A DNA stretch of 64,000 bases from Pseudomonas sp. R4-35-07 (GTDB taxonomy: Bacteria; Pseudomonadota; Gammaproteobacteria; Pseudomonadales; Pseudomonadaceae), in NCBI RefSeq assembly GCF_003852235.1, contig NZ_CP027732.1, positions 2,170,001-2,234,000 on the forward strand, given 5' to 3'. Made by a program: the position numbers and the translations under genes. Positions within the stretch are counted from its first letter, which is position 1, and every line of letters starts with the position of its first letter. Of this stretch, positions 1-8,150 are shown in pieces. Under the pieces are notes generated by a model. It was not told the origin of the DNA and made no database searches. It saw only the letters and a list, made by a program, of their open reading frames with translations.

Positions 1-1890
1 ACTAACGATGTGTGCTGGCTCGATCAGCGGCACACTGGTGCTGCTGACACGGTCCTGTGAGGACGAGGTGAAGTCCGTGTTGGCCCCCGGATCGGAGGTG
101 TCGGTCGCACCCGAGACCAGGGTCTTGGTCAGCACATTAACCTTGGGCAACTGCTGGGTGAGCAGTTCCGCGGTCGCGGTTTCGCGTACCCGTAGCATCT
201 GTAGGGTGTTGAAATTGCCGACCACCTGGCCGGCCTTGGCGCGGTTGCCGATACGTGCTTCGATGTCGCTGAGGGTTTGGGTGTAGGCGGTTACCTGGAT
301 ACCGGCACCGCCCCCCTTGTTGATCAGCGGAATGAACTCATCGCCCATCAACTCGTTGAACTCATCGGCATGCAGGTTGATTGGCAGTTTGTCACCAGCG
401 TTGCCAGATTGAGGCAGCCCATGGTCAATGCCATGTTTGTAGATATGTCCCGCGACCGAGACCAAGTCGGCGAACATTGAATTGCCCACGGCGGCGGCCA
501 CTTCGGCATCAGTCAGCGCATCCAGGCCAACGTAGACGATGCCGCGTTTTCGGATGATCTGCATCCAGTCGAAGATCGGCCGCGGGTCATCCAGGTCGGT
601 GTAGTTGGGAGCCAGTAACTGAGCGGTCTTGCCGGTGGTGAGTTTCTCCAGCAGCGGCAGTAGCGAGGCCACGATTTTGTCGAAGTAAGTGCGGTCGTAG
701 CGCACCGCCGAACGCAGTCCGTCCATTACCGGATCAAATACACGCTTCACCGCCAGGTATTGCTCGATGGCCACCACCCGCTTTTCGCGTCCTATCATAT
801 GCCGGGGAATGTTCTTCTCTGTGAGCTTGCCTTCGAGCTGGACGATCACTTCCCACGCCTTCGGGTCGGTCTTGGCGAAAAACTGCTGGGCGTACTCGAT
901 GAACAGGGCGTCGATGTTAACCACATGTCGCTGGATCTGCAGGTAGTCCGGGCGCCGGCCCAGCTCGATCAGAGCGCGAGCTATGATGTTGACGAAACGC
1001 CAGGCGAACTCACGGAAGGCCGCCGAGTTGCCTTCACCGCTGAGCTGCCCGGCGATGCGCGACGCCACTTCCGAGATGCGCCCGAAACGTCCCACCGCGT
1101 TGTAGCGCGCGGAGATTTCTGGCCAGCCAAGATGGAAGACATAAAACTCTTTCTCCCGACCGGCGTGTTTGGCTTCGACGTACATGCGCTTGAGCAAGTC
1201 GGCATCGCCCTTCGGGTCGAAGACAATCACTACCTCATGTTCAACGCGGTGAATGTCTTGAGTGATGTATACCTCGGCGAGTCGCGTCTTGCCGACGCGG
1301 GTCGTGCCCAGCACCAGGGTGTGACCGACCCGTTCGCCCAGAGGTAGACTGACTTCCGTTTCATCGGGCTCGACCCCATGCAGCAGCGGTGAGCCTCCTA
1401 CCGGAGGTAAAGGGCGCAATGGATTGAAGGCACTGTCCCAGGCAGTGACACGGGCCAATGTCGAGAGCGGAAACGGTGCCTGCTCAAGGGACCGTTCGAG
1501 TCCACGGGCTAGGCGATAACGGGCTGGTTGGTCGACATAATGGGCGACCGCTGGATCCTGAGCCTCGACCAAGCGCTGGGTGTGCAGGCGCGTCCAGCGA
1601 AATCCTCTGCCCATAAACAGACGCTTGCGGCTGACCGGGATTTCCCCACTAGTCAGTTCGTATCGGGGCAGTCTGCGAATATTGCGCCGATAGCGCAGTA
1701 CCTCCCATGCTTGTCGCAGGCGTATCAGGCCGAATAGTGTATAGGCCAGCGCCGCAACCAGCCCGATCTCGGGTGACAGGGCCACAGCCCAGGGCGAGTA
1801 CACGCACAACACCGCGGCGGCGATGCAGATCGCTACGGTGTACAACTCCACCGCCGGTCGGAGCTTGGACTCCATCGCATGCTCGGCCAT
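1..1890 (-). CDS. traD: TraD-type conjugative coupling protein, partial
   Basis: Type IV coupling protein: an inner-membrane hexameric ATPase that brings the relaxosome to the type IV secretion channel. The reading frame is open for 630 codons from an ATG at 1890 to the window edge, so the C-terminus is missing. Two membrane segments are visible near residues 15-50. The Walker A motif is GTTRVGKT and is followed by VVIVFDPKGDAD, both typical of TraD/VirD4 proteins of GI-type ICEs. The start is 9 nt after the stop of the PFL_4695 gene, so the two are probably cotranscribed. The family is clear; the exact start is less certain because a second in-frame ATG lies five codons in. Confidence 0.9.
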   Translation of the reverse strand, partial: MAEHAMESKLRPAVELYTVAICIAAAVLCVYSPWAVALSPEIGLVAALAYTLFGLIRLRQAWEVLRYRRNIRRLPRYELTSGEIPVSRKRLFMGRGFRWTRLHTQRLVEAQDPAVAHYVDQPARYRLARGLERSLEQAPFPLSTLARVTAWDSAFNPLRPLPPVGGSPLLHGVEPDETEVSLPLGERVGHTLVLGTTRVGKTRLAEVYITQDIHRVEHEVVIVFDPKGDADLLKRMYVEAKHAGREKEFYVFHLGWPEISARYNAVGRFGRISEVASRIAGQLSGEGNSAAFREFAWRFVNIIARALIELGRRPDYLQIQRHVVNIDALFIEYAQQFFAKTDPKAWEVIVQLEGKLTEKNIPRHMIGREKRVVAIEQYLAVKRVFDPVMDGLRSAVRYDRTYFDKIVASLLPLLEKLTTGKTAQLLAPNYTDLDDPRPIFDWMQIIRKRGIVYVGLDALTDAEVAAAVGNSMFADLVSVAGHIYKHGIDHGLPQSGNAGDKLPINLHADEFNELMGDEFIPLINKGGGAGIQVTAYTQTLSDIEARIGNRAKAGQVVGNFNTLQMLRVRETATAELLTQQLPKVNVLTKTLVSGATDTSDPGANTDFTSSSQDRVSSTSVPLIEPAHIVS

Positions 1891-1899
1891 GACCTGGAC

Positions 1900-2415
1900 T
1901 CACTGTTCCAGTGAGGTGGCGGTGATCAAGACGGGGTAGTGCTCGATCTGCAAGCGGGTGGCGATGTCGTTACCGTTGACCGGCAGGATGGTGATGCCCG
2001 GCGCGGCGGCTCGAATCCGGGACAAAGCTTCGGTATCGGTTACTTCAACCGCTAGACCGGCTGCGCCCATTTCCTGCAGTTCAGGCGCGCGTTGACGCAA
2101 CCAAGCCAGTGAGTGGGTATCCTCACCCACCAGGAAAAATGGCCGTAAGCCTGGCATGTTTAGGGCGCGAGACGTGATTTGGCCGGGGCTCAAGTGAGCG
2201 CTGCGAACGGGTAATATCCAGGTTTCATCGGCAAACGTGGATAAGTCCGCATGCATGGCGCGACCAGGCTGGAGATTGTTGTTCATGGGCGGCCTGGCAA
2301 CTTGAAAATGGGGACGGTTGAAGCCGCCAAACTGGTCCTCTGCAACGGATTGTTTCGACTGGGCGAAAGCAGCCAAGAGCAGGGAGAAGTAATAGGTAAT
2401 AGGAATTCGTTTCAT
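1900..2415 (-). CDS. ICE protein, PFL_4695 family
   Basis: 171 aa exported protein of the PFL_4695 family (TIGR03765 as I recall it), found only in PFGI-1-like integrating conjugative elements and presumed to belong to the mating apparatus. It has an N-terminal signal peptide (MKRIPITYYFSLLLAAFAQS) and a C-terminal half containing RPFFLVGEDTHSLAWL and ILPVNGNDIATRLQIEHYPV. The biochemical role is unknown. The start overlaps the upstream transglycosylase stop by ATGA, and traD follows directly. Family identification rests on remembered sequence character and on position. Confidence 0.85.
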   Translation of the reverse strand: MKRIPITYYFSLLLAAFAQSKQSVAEDQFGGFNRPHFQVARPPMNNNLQPGRAMHADLSTFADETWILPVRSAHLSPGQITSRALNMPGLRPFFLVGEDTHSLAWLRQRAPELQEMGAAGLAVEVTDTEALSRIRAAAPGITILPVNGNDIATRLQIEHYPVLITATSLEQ

Positions 2416-2960
2416 GGTGGTGTGCCTTGTTCAGCGGAAGCTTGTAGCCGTGCGAGTTGCCGGGAGAATCCATCGCGGTAACGCGCTGCGGGTAAACCTC
2501 CCCTAGGGCGGTGATAACGCCCAGCGGCTGAAACCCAATCACCGGTGACCGCGTGATGCTCTTGCAGCAGGGCGGCAGTCACAGCCAGATTGCGGTAGGG
2601 TTCGAGAGCTTCGCAGGGACTGGAAAAACGTTGTCCGTGATAACCCAGGTTGGTTTGCCCAAGTCCGGCGTCGACCCGTTTAGCGTCATATTGTTTGAGC
2701 GCCTGGAGCAAGGCGTGACATGCGGCCTGGCGAGTGGCGAAACGGTAGGGTGTTCCGGCTATATTTAGGGTCCACGGCCACGGCAGCAGTCGACCACGGA
2801 CGCGAATACCGCTCTCCTGTAAGGCAATCGCGAACAACACCGTAGACGGGATGTCGGCATCATGCGCCGCCAGTTGATAAGCCGGAGGCGGAAGTTCGTC
2901 AGCCCGAACCGCGTGCACTGCCAGTTGGAGCGCAATAGCAATCAATCGAGACTTTGCCAT
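2412..2960 (-). CDS. Lytic transglycosylase-like protein of the conjugation module
   Basis: 182 aa. Probably cuts peptidoglycan in the periplasm so that the conjugation channel can be assembled. After a cleavable signal (residues 1-20) comes an SLT/lysozyme-like fold: IPSTVLFAIALQESGIRV carries the catalytic Glu in the usual 'ALxxQESG' setting, and GLGQTNLGYHG corresponds to the GxxQxN motif. Length is normal for ICE-borne transglycosylases. Its 5' end overlaps the TIGR03759 gene by 19 bp and its 3' end overlaps the PFL_4695 gene by ATGA. Confidence 0.88.
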   Translation of the reverse strand: MAKSRLIAIALQLAVHAVRADELPPPAYQLAAHDADIPSTVLFAIALQESGIRVRGRLLPWPWTLNIAGTPYRFATRQAACHALLQALKQYDAKRVDAGLGQTNLGYHGQRFSSPCEALEPYRNLAVTAALLQEHHAVTGDWVSAAGRYHRPRGGLPAARYRDGFSRQLARLQASAEQGTPP

Positions 2961-3661
2961 TGTCCATTCACCTGTTGAAATGTGACGGGTAATGGTCTTG
3001 GGGCGCCCAGGCTGAACCAGCGACCACGGTCATGGTTCAGGGTGATCTGCCGGCGTTGAACCTTGGCCGGATCAATGTCCGCTTGCCGAGCCCAGCTGCG
3101 GACGCGTTCATCCTCGCCTTGGCTGCCCACCAGGTAGATATCGAACGCCGTATCACTGCTTTGCAGACGCTGTGCTTCGGCGGTGCACGCAGAGCAGTGA
3201 TCTTCGACAAACAGAGCTCGGCGCGGCTCTACCGGTGAGCTAGACGAGGGCGGGGATGCCATACCCTGAACCGGCAACAGCCCCGGAAACAGCTTGGCCC
3301 AGGCCGCTGTGTAAGCGTTTTGGTAGGCCAATTCACGCTCGGCGCGCTTGGCTTCCAGTGCTACCTGTAATTCGGCATATCGCTGGCGCTCTTGGTCGGT
3401 CTTGGACTCAACCCCGAGGGCGGTTAACGGATCGAGGTTCGGGCTCCAGAAACCGCGTGGACCGGCTTGGATCTGTTCGAAGCGTGTCCATTCCTGCTCG
3501 GTCAGGCCCCAACTCGCTGCCTGTTCAGAGTCAGAGCGCCCCAAGGGCGCGACCTGCGTGTCCTGGTTCCTTGACGGTGTCGTGACGGGGTTGCCCATCG
3601 CAGCGCCTATGGCCAGTAGCGAAGCGAGACAGACGATGGGGAGTAGTGAGGCTCTGTTCAT
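2942..3661 (-). CDS. ICE protein, TIGR03759 family
   Basis: 239 aa exported protein of the TIGR03759 family of integrating conjugative elements. A signal peptide covers about residues 1-23. The middle section contains WGLTEQEWTRFEQIQAGPRG and SPNLDPLTALGVES, which mark the family, and the C-terminal domain has a CxxC pair in VEDHCSACTAEAQRL in a thioredoxin-like context, suggesting disulfide chemistry or a structural disulfide in the periplasm. Function is not established. It lies between the coiled-coil protein and the transglycosylase in the tra/pil gene order. Confidence 0.85.
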   Translation of the reverse strand: MNRASLLPIVCLASLLAIGAAMGNPVTTPSRNQDTQVAPLGRSDSEQAASWGLTEQEWTRFEQIQAGPRGFWSPNLDPLTALGVESKTDQERQRYAELQVALEAKRAERELAYQNAYTAAWAKLFPGLLPVQGMASPPSSSSPVEPRRALFVEDHCSACTAEAQRLQSSDTAFDIYLVGSQGEDERVRSWARQADIDPAKVQRRQITLNHDRGRWFSLGAPRPLPVTFQQVNGQWQSLD

Positions 3662-3670
3662 GATCGCTTC

Positions 3671-4342
3671 TCAAGGGAGTTGCACTGTCTGGTCTGGCTG
3701 AGCAGCCACTGCGAAGATGGCCGCCTCCGGCTCCAGCACTTTCAGTCGCCATGTGCCAAGCTGCTCGCCGGTGTGCAGCAACCGGGTATCGTTGAGCGAG
3801 CGACTATCAGGAGGCGCGACCGCCAGAAAGCGCTCGCCACCACGGGACTCGACACTCAACACTGAGAATGGCGGCGGGAGCGGTACAGACTTGGGGCGAG
3901 AGGTTTTCTTCGGTTTGGCCGGGGAAGATGTCGGTGGAGGAAGTGTTGGCTGTGGCTTGAGGTCCAGGAGTTGCTGCTCGACGTGCTCAAGTCGTGCGCG
4001 TAGCGCGTTCATGTCGGCTGTGGTGGCTCGGTCTGCCAGACCGTCGCGTAGCTCCTGTATCTCTTGTGCCCATTGATCCAACATAGGGCCGAGTGTGTTG
4101 GCCTGTTGTTCACCGGAATCCACCATCTGCTTCAGGTCCTTCAGTGCATGCTGCAGCTTCTCCTGCGCGTCTTTGAGATCGCTCGAATCACGTTGCAAGG
4201 TTTGCAGGATCTGTAGGTGTTGGGCGTTCGCATTTCCCAGCTCGGTCACGCGTTGATGCTGGTCATACAAACCACCACTCAGTCCGGAGACCGCCAGGCA
4301 AAGTAAGCCAACAATGATGGTTTGAAACGTCGAGGCTTTCAT
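3671..4342 (-). CDS. Inner-membrane coiled-coil protein of the ICE transfer module
   Basis: 223 aa; not assigned to a named family. One N-terminal membrane anchor (about residues 8-25), then a heptad-rich coiled coil (about 28-130), a proline/lysine-rich linker (about 131-160) that could span part of the periplasm, and a small C-terminal domain (FSVLSVESRGGERFLAV to the end). The layout recalls pilus alignment proteins of the PilN/O/P type, but no motif proves this. The ATG overlaps the pilL stop by ATGA, so translation is probably coupled to pilL. Confidence 0.75.
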   Translation of the reverse strand: MKASTFQTIIVGLLCLAVSGLSGGLYDQHQRVTELGNANAQHLQILQTLQRDSSDLKDAQEKLQHALKDLKQMVDSGEQQANTLGPMLDQWAQEIQELRDGLADRATTADMNALRARLEHVEQQLLDLKPQPTLPPPTSSPAKPKKTSRPKSVPLPPPFSVLSVESRGGERFLAVAPPDSRSLNDTRLLHTGEQLGTWRLKVLEPEAAIFAVAAQPDQTVQLP

Positions 4343-4881
4343 GGCCGTGCCTCCGTCTGATGGGACGAGTCTGGTTTAGCCGGCACGATGCCGACATCAG
4401 CTTTCTGCTGTTCGAAGCAGACCGAACGGCTGACCTCATTGGTCATGAGTTGCCAGGCGGAGCCAGCCAATACCTGTAGTGCGCTGCGTAACGGAACCGG
4501 GCCGAGCCGGTAATGGGCTGCAGGCAGAGGTCGAGTGAAAAGTGTCTTTACTGGTTCGGTGGCAGGGCAGAGCGAATAACCCGAGCGCTGCAGCGCGTAG
4601 TGCATCGCCTCCTGTACCGAGGGATTAAAGTTGGACGGTATGTTCACATCAATGATTTGAGCGAGAAGATCACGTTGCTCCGTGGTGGGCTCGGTGCTCA
4701 CCAGCGTATAGCGACCATAACGGATTTCCGCCGGATGGCTTGCTTCGGCTGGGCTCCTTGATAACTGGGTCCGATTGGAACCACTGTCGATCTTTGGATT
4801 AGTCGGCAATGGGGTGGGGATTTGCGCGCTGCAGGCACTCAAAAAACCCAGCAGGCAGACAGGCGTAAAAAAACGCTCCAT
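4339..4881 (-). CDS. pilL: PilL-like lipoprotein, PFGI-1 class
   Basis: 180 aa. PilL N-terminal-domain protein of GI-type ICEs (TIGR03748 as I recall it). The signal MERFFTPVCLLGFLSAC ends in a lipobox (LLGFLSAC/S), so it should be an outer-membrane lipoprotein. The core RYGRYTLVSTEPT, QRDLLAQIIDVNIP, VQEAMHYALQRSGY and HYRLGPVPLRSALQVLAGSAW is the secretin-associated fold typical of this class. It is the first gene after an intrinsic terminator-like hairpin whose 3' arm carries its own ribosome binding site, so expression may be controlled there. Confidence 0.88.
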   Translation of the reverse strand: MERFFTPVCLLGFLSACSAQIPTPLPTNPKIDSGSNRTQLSRSPAEASHPAEIRYGRYTLVSTEPTTEQRDLLAQIIDVNIPSNFNPSVQEAMHYALQRSGYSLCPATEPVKTLFTRPLPAAHYRLGPVPLRSALQVLAGSAWQLMTNEVSRSVCFEQQKADVGIVPAKPDSSHQTEARP

Positions 4882-4888
4882 GAAAAAA

Positions 4889-4926
4889 ACCTCATGTCAG
4901 ATTCAGTGCAGAACCTGACATGAGGT
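4889..4926 (-). terminator. Terminator-like hairpin overlapping the pilL ribosome binding site
   Basis: A perfect 12-bp inverted repeat (ACCTCATGTCAG at 4889-4900 and its complement at 4915-4926) encloses a 14-nt loop. Read on the minus strand, the 3' arm ends in GAGG and is followed at once by a run of T residues and then the pilL ATG. The same element therefore looks like an intrinsic terminator for the upstream gene and also contains the only Shine-Dalgarno-like sequence for pilL, 8 nt from its start. Confidence 0.8.
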
Positions 4927-4987
4927 GAAGGAGCGATTCAGTGAGAAAGTCGATTTATGGCGGGTCGTGTTAACGCTAAATGCGTTG

Positions 4988-5725
4988 CTATTCATCAAAA
5001 ATGGCGAGCGTGTCCAAGACGGCAGCGTCGGGGTCGAAAATCAACAAGCGCACATCCGCCAATGCCGCCAGATACAGTACGTTGACCAAGGCTGCCGGTG
5101 TACCGGCATCGAGTTGCTGTTGCCTCAGCGATGAGTAAGAACAGCCCTCGATTTTGACCAGGTTATCGTCGGTCCAGGGCGTGCCGATCAGCTTACACCC
5201 GACGCCATTGCAGTCCTTCAGGGCAAAGGGTTCGAACAGCAGACCGGATGGTCTGGAGTCGAAATTGCCAGCCCGGCGCTCCACGTAACGCAATGCTTCT
5301 TCAGTGAGGTGTGTGGTACTGATCTCCCAGATTCGACTGTAGTGTCCTGTCTCGAAGCTCAAGCGACGGATCACAGCTTCGGCATCTTCCAGGGAGTACA
5401 GATCGCCGACATGATGCCGCTCGTTGAGCATTTCTCCCATTACGGCGTAGATCACTTGGCGCACCAGTCCGGTGGACTGACAGCGTTCTTCCAACTCATC
5501 CGGAATGAATTGACCTTCGCTGATCAAGGCGAAATCTTCATTGAAGATGCAGAGGAACATCTGTAGTTCATCGTCGGGCAAATGGACCTGTGAGTAGTGC
5601 AGGGGGCGAAAGCAGGGAGGGTAGTTGTTTTCGTAGGTGATCAGTAGCAGCCGTTCGATATGAAGGTTGTCATAACCGCGAGCAAATGGGTTTGAAGCCG
5701 GGAGCAGGGCTAGGGTTTGGTTCAT
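4988..5725 (-). CDS. Conserved ICE hypothetical protein (possibly DUF5983-like)
   Basis: 245 aa soluble protein with no membrane segment or signal. The start at 5725 is chosen because GGAG lies 8 nt upstream; the longer frame adds 32 residues that read through the preceding intergenic hairpin. The ending ALADVRLLIFDPDAAVLDTL resembles what I recall of DUF5983 proteins of mobile elements, but this is uncertain. It stands alone between two hairpins (5753-5770 and 4889-4926), so it may be its own transcription unit. Function unknown. Confidence 0.75.
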   Translation of the reverse strand: MNQTLALLPASNPFARGYDNLHIERLLLITYENNYPPCFRPLHYSQVHLPDDELQMFLCIFNEDFALISEGQFIPDELEERCQSTGLVRQVIYAVMGEMLNERHHVGDLYSLEDAEAVIRRLSFETGHYSRIWEISTTHLTEEALRYVERRAGNFDSRPSGLLFEPFALKDCNGVGCKLIGTPWTDDNLVKIEGCSYSSLRQQQLDAGTPAALVNVLYLAALADVRLLIFDPDAAVLDTLAIFDE

Positions 5726-5752
5726 GAGGGTTCTCCAGAATTGAAATGAACA

Positions 5753-5770
5753 AGGCGCCCGTAGGCGCCT
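5753..5770 (-). terminator. Hairpin after radC
   Basis: A 7-bp GC-rich stem (AGGCGCC / GGCGCCT) with a 4-nt loop is followed on the minus strand by TTGTTCATTT. It lies in the short gap between radC and the next gene. The U-tract is imperfect, so it could be a weak terminator or attenuator. Confidence 0.55.
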
Positions 5771-5777
5771 GTGAGGG

Positions 5778-6272
5778 TTAAATCCAGCCGTATTCGGCAA
5801 GGGAGAGCGGGCGACCTTCACCCACGATGAAGTGATCCAGTACGCACACGTCGATCAATGCCAAGGCCTCTTTCAACCGTGCGGTCAAAACACGGTCCGC
5901 CTGGCTGGGCTCTGTGCACCCTGAGGGATGGTTGTGAACAAAAATGACGGCTGCAGCGTTATGCGCGAGGGAACGCTTAACGACTTGGCGGGGGTAAACG
6001 CTGGCGCCATCAATGCTGCCGTGAAAGAGGATTTCGAACGCCAGCACCCGGTGCTGGGCGTCAAAAAAAATCACACCAAAGACTTCATGGTCTTGTTGCG
6101 CAAGACGCAGTTTTAGGTAAGCCGCCACGGTGTCAGGCGACGTCAGGATAGGCCCGCGGGCGAAAAACCGACGATCCAGAATATGCAGCGCTTCGTCGAT
6201 CAGCTGGTTTTCTTGGACAATGCGATCAGCCTCGAAATCCGAGGTCTCAATCAGTGTGAGTTGGGGGCTCAT
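5778..6272 (-). CDS. radC: RadC-family JAB-domain protein
   Basis: 164 aa, the short RadC form found on ICEs and genomic islands. The JAMM metal-binding motif is present as HNHPSG followed by EPSQAD, with an upstream Glu in [10 protein letters not shown]. Chromosomal RadC was once linked to DNA repair; the mobile-element forms have no proven role and are thought to act in element maintenance or defence evasion. The protein starts at about the JAB domain and lacks the N-terminal helix-hairpin-helix section. Confidence 0.93.
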   Translation of the reverse strand: MSPQLTLIETSDFEADRIVQENQLIDEALHILDRRFFARGPILTSPDTVAAYLKLRLAQQDHEVFGVIFFDAQHRVLAFEILFHGSIDGASVYPRQVVKRSLAHNAAAVIFVHNHPSGCTEPSQADRVLTARLKEALALIDVCVLDHFIVGEGRPLSLAEYGWI

Positions 6273-6371
6273 GGCGCTACCTCCGAAGGGAATAATCAGG
6301 GGTACACGCCCGAGGGGAGTGGTATCCCCAGGGTGGGTATGGAGTTGCAGGCGTTTGCAGGTGATGCAGGT

Positions 6372-6629
6372 TTACAGCCGATTGTATCGGTGGCGTTGAC
6401 CGTGCATAGGTGAACCACAACTGTCGCAAGGCAACGGAGAAAAGGCTCTTATGCCCCAGCCGGTTTCGGGATCGAAGTCGGCACTGATGGGCATTAAGCG
6501 AACCAGCCCACGATGTATCGCGGCGATGCGTTGTTCGATCTCATCTGGCGAGTGATACAGCGATAACGTGCTGTAGTCCTCGTAAGCCGCACCGAACAGG
6601 CAGTCGTCGCAAAGCCAGAAGCATTCCAT
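6372..6629 (-). CDS. Small conserved ICE protein with two Cys pairs
   Basis: 85 aa. CDDC near the N-terminus and CDSC near the C-terminus suggest a small zinc-bound or disulfide-linked fold. The ATG at 6629 is preceded by AGGAGAACC at good spacing; a longer upstream extension would run through the palindromic terminator at 6657-6678 and is not credible. Position between DUF3577 and radC is typical of hypothetical genes in this ICE family. Function unknown. Confidence 0.75.
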   Translation of the reverse strand: MECFWLCDDCLFGAAYEDYSTLSLYHSPDEIEQRIAAIHRGLVRLMPISADFDPETGWGIRAFSPLPCDSCGSPMHGQRHRYNRL

Positions 6630-6656
6630 ATTGGTTCTCCTGTGCTGTTTGAAGAA

Positions 6657-6678
6657 AAGGCGCTCGATCGAGCGCCTT
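6657..6678 (-). terminator. Intrinsic terminator after the DUF3577 gene
   Basis: A perfect 22-bp palindrome can fold as a 9-bp stem (AAGGCGCTC / GAGCGCCTT) with a GATC loop. On the minus strand it is followed by TTCTTC, directly downstream of the DUF3577 stop codon. Confidence 0.75.
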
Positions 6679-6699
6679 GATGTAAAAAGCGTGGATTGT

Positions 6700-7281
6700 T
6701 CAGGCGGACTGAACAGCACGTGTGGCGACACGGCGGGCCGTGGGGGGAGTGGTTGGAGATTCAGGTTCAATCCTGGGCTCTGTAGGGGTGTCGGTATCCT
6801 CAGCTTTGGCATCAGCCGACGTTGGAGAGGGTTCATTGATCGGCGCTGGCTCAGCAGGTGCTGTTGCTTCCTGCCTGGCGGGCGCTTTGTATTCGAACTT
6901 GCCATTGACCTTGATCCAGTCGATGAGCAGCAAACGACCTTTCAGACTGGCGCCCGGTTGGCCTTGTTTCGCGCCTTTCTCATAGAGAAATGGGTCGATC
7001 CACAGGTCACCAATACGGAACGACAGCAAGACCTTTTTCTCGGCCTTGACGGCGTCCATATAGAGACGAATCAAGCGGTCAGCTTCGCCACCAGCGACTT
7101 TGCAATCAAAGCGGGTGTACTCCACTGCATCGGAGGCACCATGCAAGGCTGCGATATCGCAGGCCATGAATGGCTGACCGCGGCGGACCTGTACTTCACG
7201 AACACGGTTGAGGTAGCCGATACCGACGGTGTGCAGGTTGAAGTAAGAGGTCGCTTCTTGGGATTGGTTGGCGTAGGCCAT
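6700..7281 (-). CDS. STY4534-family ICE replication protein (DUF3577)
   Basis: 193 aa. The N-terminal ~135 residues carry the DUF3577 signature YFNLHTVGIGYLNRVREV and the later SFRIGDLWIDPFLYEKG and GRLLLIDWIKVNG. The last ~60 residues are an acidic, proline-rich, low-complexity tail. DUF3577 proteins are conserved in ICEs and are called replication proteins, but the biochemistry is not established. The gene is preceded by a long structured leader and followed by a strong terminator, so it is probably monocistronic and regulated at the RNA level. Confidence 0.88.
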   Translation of the reverse strand: MAYANQSQEATSYFNLHTVGIGYLNRVREVQVRRGQPFMACDIAALHGASDAVEYTRFDCKVAGGEADRLIRLYMDAVKAEKKVLLSFRIGDLWIDPFLYEKGAKQGQPGASLKGRLLLIDWIKVNGKFEYKAPARQEATAPAEPAPINEPSPTSADAKAEDTDTPTEPRIEPESPTTPPTARRVATRAVQSA

Positions 7282-7548
7282 GGTGGTTCTCCAGTTTCAA
7301 GGGAAAACGGCGACGCACAGCCCCTGGCAGGGAAGTGAGCCCCGTCAGGGTGGGTAAGATGAAGGCGAGCGATGAACGACTCGCCACCGGCAAGCCGATG
7401 ACCATCAGAATGAAGCTTCTGGGTGAGTAGCTGTGCAGCAGAGGAGAGTCTGCAGTGGTAACCCGCAGGCATGGAGTAGTCGGCATTCATTACCGCTTAA
7501 GCGGCAACCGCGCGAGCTTCCGAACGCTGATCGCACTTGGGTAAACCA

Positions 7549-7611
7549 CCACGAACGTGGCGTAGCCTTGAAGGTTTTGGCTACCTGGGCTGTCAACGAC
7601 AGCGAACCACG
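7549..7611 (-). promoter_or_regulatory. Three-way-junction leader element upstream of DUF3577
   Basis: Read towards the DUF3577 gene, an outer helix (CGTGG / CCACG, 7607-7611 with 7556-7560) encloses two hairpins: GCTGTC / GACAGC around AAC (7589-7603) and GTAGCC / GGCTAC (7562-7584). A second CGTGG at 7549-7553 can pair with the same CCACG (7556-7560) as a tight hairpin, which would break the outer helix. Mutually exclusive pairing of this sort is what a riboswitch-like element uses. An RNA motif named for DUF3577 has been published as a computational prediction; whether this is that motif cannot be told here. Confidence 0.4.
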
Positions 7612-7706
7612 CCCTTTGTATAAGCCTGTCACCGGGGAGCGTCAAGACGCTACAACCCGATTTTTTAAGGCCGGAATACGGTGGTAGCCACTGGAGTTAA
7701 GAAAAT

Positions 7707-7743
7707 GAAAAAAAAGAAGAGTGGGCCTGGCGGTGTGCCAGGC
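7707..7743 (-). terminator. Possible intrinsic terminator
   Basis: A 7-bp stem GCCTGGC / GCCAGGC (7725-7743) with a 5-nt loop is followed on the minus strand, after CCCACTCTTC, by eight T residues. The distance between stem and T-run is longer than usual. It would end leftward transcripts coming from the 8-kb region before the DUF3577 leader. Confidence 0.5.
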
Positions 7744-7765
7744 GAGGAAGAGAAAAACCACCTTT

Positions 7766-8150
7766 GACGGTCTTACGCAGTCGACAAGCTCCTCGCAAAA
7801 CTTGGTTGAACTGCGCAATGATTCGCCAACCGACCCTTGTCGTGGCCTGGGTCGGAACATGCTGGCACGCATCCGCGCACAAAGGGTGCCCCTTGTTTCC
7901 CCGGTGGGCTCCGGGACTGAATACGATCGCCGAAGCGGATGACCGCTATTGCCGGGTAGAGGCAACAGTGGTCATCCGCCACCACAATCAGGTCGAGCAC
8001 AAAACGGGAACGAGATCCCGCAGAAGAGGAGGCTCCGAACTCCGGGAGTCCGACCGAGCTACCCGGAGCGTATCGGTCTTGGGTTGCTGTTAGCGATCAT
8101 CCGAAGGCACTACAGCAGACCGGGAAGGCTGACGTCAAGGCGTAATCGTC
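7766..8150 (-). ncRNA. Candidate structured RNA within the ICE
   Basis: A near-continuous 19-bp stem sits at the centre: GCGGATGACC (7935-7944) pairs with 7970-7979 and continues inward through TTGCC / GGCAA (7949-7953 with 7961-7965). Other hairpins flank it (CGGGA/TCCCG near 8006-8021; GACCGA/TCGGTC near 8051-8077). The outer ends can pair over 360 nt through TTACGC (7773-7778) and GCGTAA (8140-8145). A terminator-like hairpin lies just beyond on the minus strand. The strand is inferred from that hairpin; no promoter was identified. Confidence 0.3.
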
